From NCBI GenBank assembly GCA_945861565.1, contig CAMAUY010000023.1, forward strand, positions 1 through 57,564: a DNA stretch of 57,564 nucleotides, read 5' to 3'. Of this stretch, positions 55,017 through 57,564 are shown in pieces. The stretch's first letter is position 1; every line of letters begins with the position of its first letter. The stretch comes from Akkermansia muciniphila. GTDB lineage: Bacteria > Verrucomicrobiota > Verrucomicrobiia > Limisphaerales > UBA9464. Position numbers and translations under genes: made by a program. The notes under the pieces were generated by a model. That model saw only the letters and a program-made list of their open reading frames with translations, did not search any database and had not been told where the DNA came from.

Positions 55017-56486
55017 ATGAATATCGCCGGTGAATTGCGCCAACTCTCACTCCAACAGCAGACCCGTCGCGTATTCCTCGGTCGTGCCGGTCGGTCACTC
55101 GGTTCCGCGGCACTGGCGTCCTTGTTGAATCCAGACTTTTTCCGGACCTCCGCGGCCGCGGCCAACGCCGGCAATTTCTCGTCCGGTGCGATTCAACCGC
55201 CCCATCATCGAGCCAAGGTAAAGCGGGTGATCTGGCTGACGATGGCAGGCGGACCGTCACACCTCGAATCGTTTGACTTTAAACCCAAGCTGGCGGAGAT
55301 GGACGGACAGCCGATGCCGGAGAGTTTTACGGCGGGACAACAGCTCGCGCAGCTCCAAGGTCAAAAATTGGTTTGCTGGGGACCCCAGACGCCCTTCAAG
55401 CGATTCGGCCGTTGTGGCGCGGAGATGACTGAATTATTCCCGCACGTGGGCGGCATCGCGGACGAGCTTTGCATCATCCGCTCGATGACTACCGACGCCA
55501 TCAATCATGACCCGGCGCATACCTTCATGAACACCGGCTCACAAATCGTTGGCTGGCCCTCGATGGGTTCGTGGATCACCTACGGTCTGGGGAGTGACGC
55601 GGCGGATTTGCCGGGCTTTCTGGTGTTGGTTTCGCAGGGGGGCGGACGGTCCCCGCAACCGATCGCCACCCGCCAATGGTCCGCCGGCTTTCTGCCGAGT
55701 CGTTTCCAAGGCGTTCAACTTCGCGGCCAGGGCGATCCGGTCCTTTATCTCACCAACCCCCCCGGCGTCACGCGCGAGCAGGAGGGTGATGTCGTGCAAG
55801 CTGTGAACGCACTCAACCGGCGTCACAATGAAGCCGTCGATGATCCGGAAATTGCCACGCGCATCGCTCAGTACGAGATGGCCTTCCAAATGCAGACCAG
55901 CGTGCCAGGCTTGATGGACACGACCGCCGAACCACAAAATGTCCGCGACCATTATGGCTGCACGCCCGGCGATGGGTCCTTCGCTTCGAACTGTCTTCTC
56001 GCCCGGCGACTAGCCGAGCGAGGCGTCCGTTTCATCCAGCTTTATCACCGGGATTGGGACCATCACAACGGCTTGCGGGAATTCTTTCCAGAGAAAGCCC
56101 GCGAAACCGATCGCGCCTGCGCCGCACTGGTGACCGACCTCCGCGAGCGCGGCATGCTCGATGAAACACTGGTCGTGTGGGCCGGCGAATTCGGGCGCAC
56201 ACCGATGGCCCAGACCAACAAAGGCGCGCCCGGTCGCGACCATCACAACAAGGGTTTCTCCATCTGGCTGGCCGGCGGTGGAATCAAGCCCGGCATCCGT
56301 TACGGCGCAACCGATGAGTTCGGCTACGCCGCAGTGGAAAGCGTCGTCTCCGTTCACGATGTTCACGCCACCATGCTCCATTTGTTGGGCATCGATCACG
56401 CCCGTTTTACTCACAAATTCCAGGGACTTGATGCGCGGTTGAGTGGTGTGGAAGAATCCCAAGTGATCAACGGAATCCTCCTGTGA
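55017..56486 (+). CDS. DUF1501 protein (sulfatase-fold family), exported, second copy
   Basis: 489 aa. The N-terminus TRRVFLGRAGRSLGSAALAS is a good twin-arginine signal (RRxFL). Blocks are VIWLTMAGGPSHLESFDFKP, MTTDAINHDPAHTFMNTGSQ, VVWAGEFGRTPMAQTNKGAP, GRDHHNKGFSIWLAGGGIKP and DEFGYAAVESVVSVHDVHAT, in the same order as in the paralogue at 23286-24737. His/Asp clusters probably bind metal. The ATG follows the DUF1553 stop by 3 bp; a carboxylesterase gene follows 13 bp later, so the operon reads hydrolase, PSD1, DUF1501, esterase. Confidence 0.93.
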   Translation: MNIAGELRQLSLQQQTRRVFLGRAGRSLGSAALASLLNPDFFRTSAAAANAGNFSSGAIQPPHHRAKVKRVIWLTMAGGPSHLESFDFKPKLAEMDGQPMPESFTAGQQLAQLQGQKLVCWGPQTPFKRFGRCGAEMTELFPHVGGIADELCIIRSMTTDAINHDPAHTFMNTGSQIVGWPSMGSWITYGLGSDAADLPGFLVLVSQGGGRSPQPIATRQWSAGFLPSRFQGVQLRGQGDPVLYLTNPPGVTREQEGDVVQAVNALNRRHNEAVDDPEIATRIAQYEMAFQMQTSVPGLMDTTAEPQNVRDHYGCTPGDGSFASNCLLARRLAERGVRFIQLYHRDWDHHNGLREFFPEKARETDRACAALVTDLRERGMLDETLVVWAGEFGRTPMAQTNKGAPGRDHHNKGFSIWLAGGGIKPGIRYGATDEFGYAAVESVVSVHDVHATMLHLLGIDHARFTHKFQGLDARLSGVEESQVINGILL

Positions 56487-56499
56487 ATTAGATTTCTCC

Positions 56500-57156
56500 A
56501 TGCCGACTCTCCATTCGCTTCTCGTGCCTGCCGCGGACCCTGTGTCGCGGCGCCTCGTCGTCGTCCTCCATGGCCTCGGGGACAGTCTACGGGGGTGGGA
56601 TTGGCTGCCGGATGAACTCCGGTTGCCCTGGCTTAACACCCTGCTGGTGAATGCTCCGGACGACTATCATGGCGGCTTTTCGTGGTATGATTTGGAGGGT
56701 GACCAGGGGGTTGGAATCCGTCGCAGTCGCGCCCTCCTCCATGAATTGCTCGATCAGACGCGGGCGTCGGGATTCCCGTCCGAGCAGACGGTGCTCCTGG
56801 GATTTTCTCAGGGATGTGTAATGACCCTGGATGCCGGATTGCGGTACAGCCGTCCCCTCGCTGGGTTGGTGGGCATCAGCGGCTACGTGTATGATCCGGA
56901 GTCTCTCGTCAAGGATTGGAAGTCTGGCGCACCCTCCATTCCGATTCTGGTCACGCACGGAACGCAGGATCCCCTGCTCAACATCGAGCCCACTCGGAAG
57001 CAAATCCGGTTTCTTCAGCAAGCCGGGCTGAAGGTAACGTGGCGTGAGTACCCCAAGCAGCACACCGTGGATTTTTCCCGGGAACTCCCGGATCTCAACG
57101 AATTTCTCCAGGCGTGTCTCGCGGATAAAGCTGACGGCACCGCCGCCCCTGGATGA
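56500..57156 (+). CDS. Phospholipase/carboxylesterase family alpha/beta-hydrolase
   Basis: 218 aa, cytoplasmic (no signal peptide). VVVLHGLGDSLRGWDWLPDE is the oxyanion strand, LLGFSQGCVMTLDAGLRYSR the nucleophile elbow G-F-S-Q-G, THGTQDPLLN the Asp and PKQHTVDF the His: a complete triad of the YpfH/EstB-type carboxylesterase family. Last gene of the 51742-57156 group. It may deacylate a product of the preceding exported enzymes, which is inference. Confidence 0.91.
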   Translation: MPTLHSLLVPAADPVSRRLVVVLHGLGDSLRGWDWLPDELRLPWLNTLLVNAPDDYHGGFSWYDLEGDQGVGIRRSRALLHELLDQTRASGFPSEQTVLLGFSQGCVMTLDAGLRYSRPLAGLVGISGYVYDPESLVKDWKSGAPSIPILVTHGTQDPLLNIEPTRKQIRFLQQAGLKVTWREYPKQHTVDFSRELPDLNEFLQACLADKADGTAAPG

Positions 57157-57175
57157 GGGGAATCTGCCGAAGTGG

Positions 57176-57380
57176 CAGCGGCTTCCAGCCGCTGACTGGA
57201 GTTTCGCCATTTTTTGGCGCGTGTGTCCCCGATGGACAATCGGCATTTAGAAAAGCCGCGGAGCGGCGGCAGACCGTATCCCACGGCGCGAGCCGTGGGG
57301 ATGACGTTCGAACAAAACGTAATCCCCGGCCGGGGCGACAGAGCTGCAGGAGTGCGCCTTGTGCCAAATTCTCTGTCGCC
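57176..57380. repeat. Cluster of hairpin repeats downstream of the esterase gene
   Basis: cagcggc-ttcca-gccgctg at 57176-57194, cccacggc-gcga-gccgtggg at 57280-57299, ccccggccgggg at 57324-57335 and ggcgacagag (57334-57343) with ctctgtcgcc (57371-57380). Dense perfect stems of this kind mark interspersed repeat DNA; the open frames crossing it are not protein-like. Confidence 0.7.
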
Positions 57381-57381
57381 G

Positions 57382-57433
57382 CCCTGATCCGCGGATAGGA
57401 ATCTGAAAATGAGAGAAAAGCTCTCTACTGTGC
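57382..57433. repeat. 53-bp interspersed repeat, copy 2
   Basis: Near-identical to 28273-28325 (one base missing, one substitution), starting ccctgatccgcggatagg. It lies directly before an AT-rich stretch and a possible gene start at 57450. Confidence 0.9.
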
Positions 57434-57449
57434 ATTTTTTCGCTTGCAT

Positions 57450-57564
57450 ATGTTATATATGCTGTATCGAACACGAATGCGCCGCGCGCTACCACTCCAG
57501 TCCAAGACCGCCTTCGGGGCACTTCCCAACTCGGGCACGCAGCGCTATTTCCGCGCAGACTGTG
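57450..57564 (+). other. Possible 5' end of an unidentified gene, cut by window edge
   Basis: ATG at 57450 (another in frame at 57459) opens a frame to the window end; the 38 residues are Arg/Leu/Ser-rich with no recognisable motif. On the minus strand a frame also enters from the right edge and stops near 57490. Coding on either strand is uncertain. Confidence 0.25.

Overview
The window looks like a piece of a PVC-superphylum chromosome, most likely a Verrucomicrobia (Pedosphaera/Limisphaera-like) organism. This is inferred from gene content: four short proteins with a FTLIELLVV prepilin-type N-terminus, two DUF1549/DUF1553 + DUF1501 gene pairs, two very large secreted propeller/HEAT/cytochrome c proteins, an OmcB-like DUF11 repeat protein and abundant structured intergenic repeats. 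The DNA is GC-rich, most starts lack a strong Shine-Dalgarno sequence, and no phage, IS transposase, CRISPR array, rRNA or tRNA was recognised.

Layout. 1-5549 (minus): a >1500-aa ThuA/propeller/HEAT/cytochrome c protein that runs off the left edge, and a prepilin-type protein. 5708-5973: a decayed C-terminal scrap of a type I restriction HsdR gene. 6046-12161 (plus): smc, an outer-membrane porin with its own terminator, and two small membrane proteins. 12224-14709 (minus): aminotransferase and amino-acid permease, overlapping by 4 bp. 14990-17350: rpoD, with a good sigma-70 promoter and an intrinsic-terminator-like hairpin inside its leader. 17550-21268 (minus): TPR membrane protein, UDP-glucose dehydrogenase, Nudix hydrolase and HupE-like protein as one apparent operon. 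21581-23218: OmcB-like protein. 23286-27792 (minus): prepilin-type gene, DUF1549/1553 and DUF1501. 28526-34969 (plus): a tight five-gene set of LeuC/aconitase-family hydratase, HUMPS-family decarboxylase/synthase, uronate-dehydrogenase-like SDR, MDR alcohol dehydrogenase and a penicillin-acylase lipoprotein, probably for catabolism of a sugar acid or related compound. 34936-39887: a HEAT-THUMP-methyltransferase, a nucleotidyltransferase/partner pair that resembles a toxin-antitoxin unit, and a tandem duplicate of HGSNAT/DUF5009-type membrane acyltransferases. 40001-43180: PPi-type phosphofructokinase and, divergently, a SAM-I riboswitch followed by a threonine-synthase-like gene and a ThiS/MoaD-like sulfur carrier. 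43199-45327 (minus): rarA and a vapBC pair. 45873-51097: a second propeller/HEAT/cytochrome c protein, a small secreted protein and two convergent prepilin-type genes. 51742-57156 (plus): a secreted hydrolase, a second DUF1549/1553-DUF1501 pair and a carboxylesterase. Repeat-rich intergenic DNA lies at 27895-28446, 51283-51540 and 57176-57433.

The most interesting system is 41421-43180. A clear SAM-I (S-box) riboswitch, normally a methionine/SAM-pathway switch, controls a fold-type-II PLP enzyme annotated by homology as threonine synthase, together with a small protein ending in Gly-Gly. By analogy with CysM/CysO (O-phosphoserine plus protein thiocarboxylate gives cysteine), this pair could make homocysteine from O-phosphohomoserine and a thiocarboxylated carrier. 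That is inference: the riboswitch, the PLP-enzyme motifs and the Gly-Gly end are seen in the sequence; the chemistry is not.
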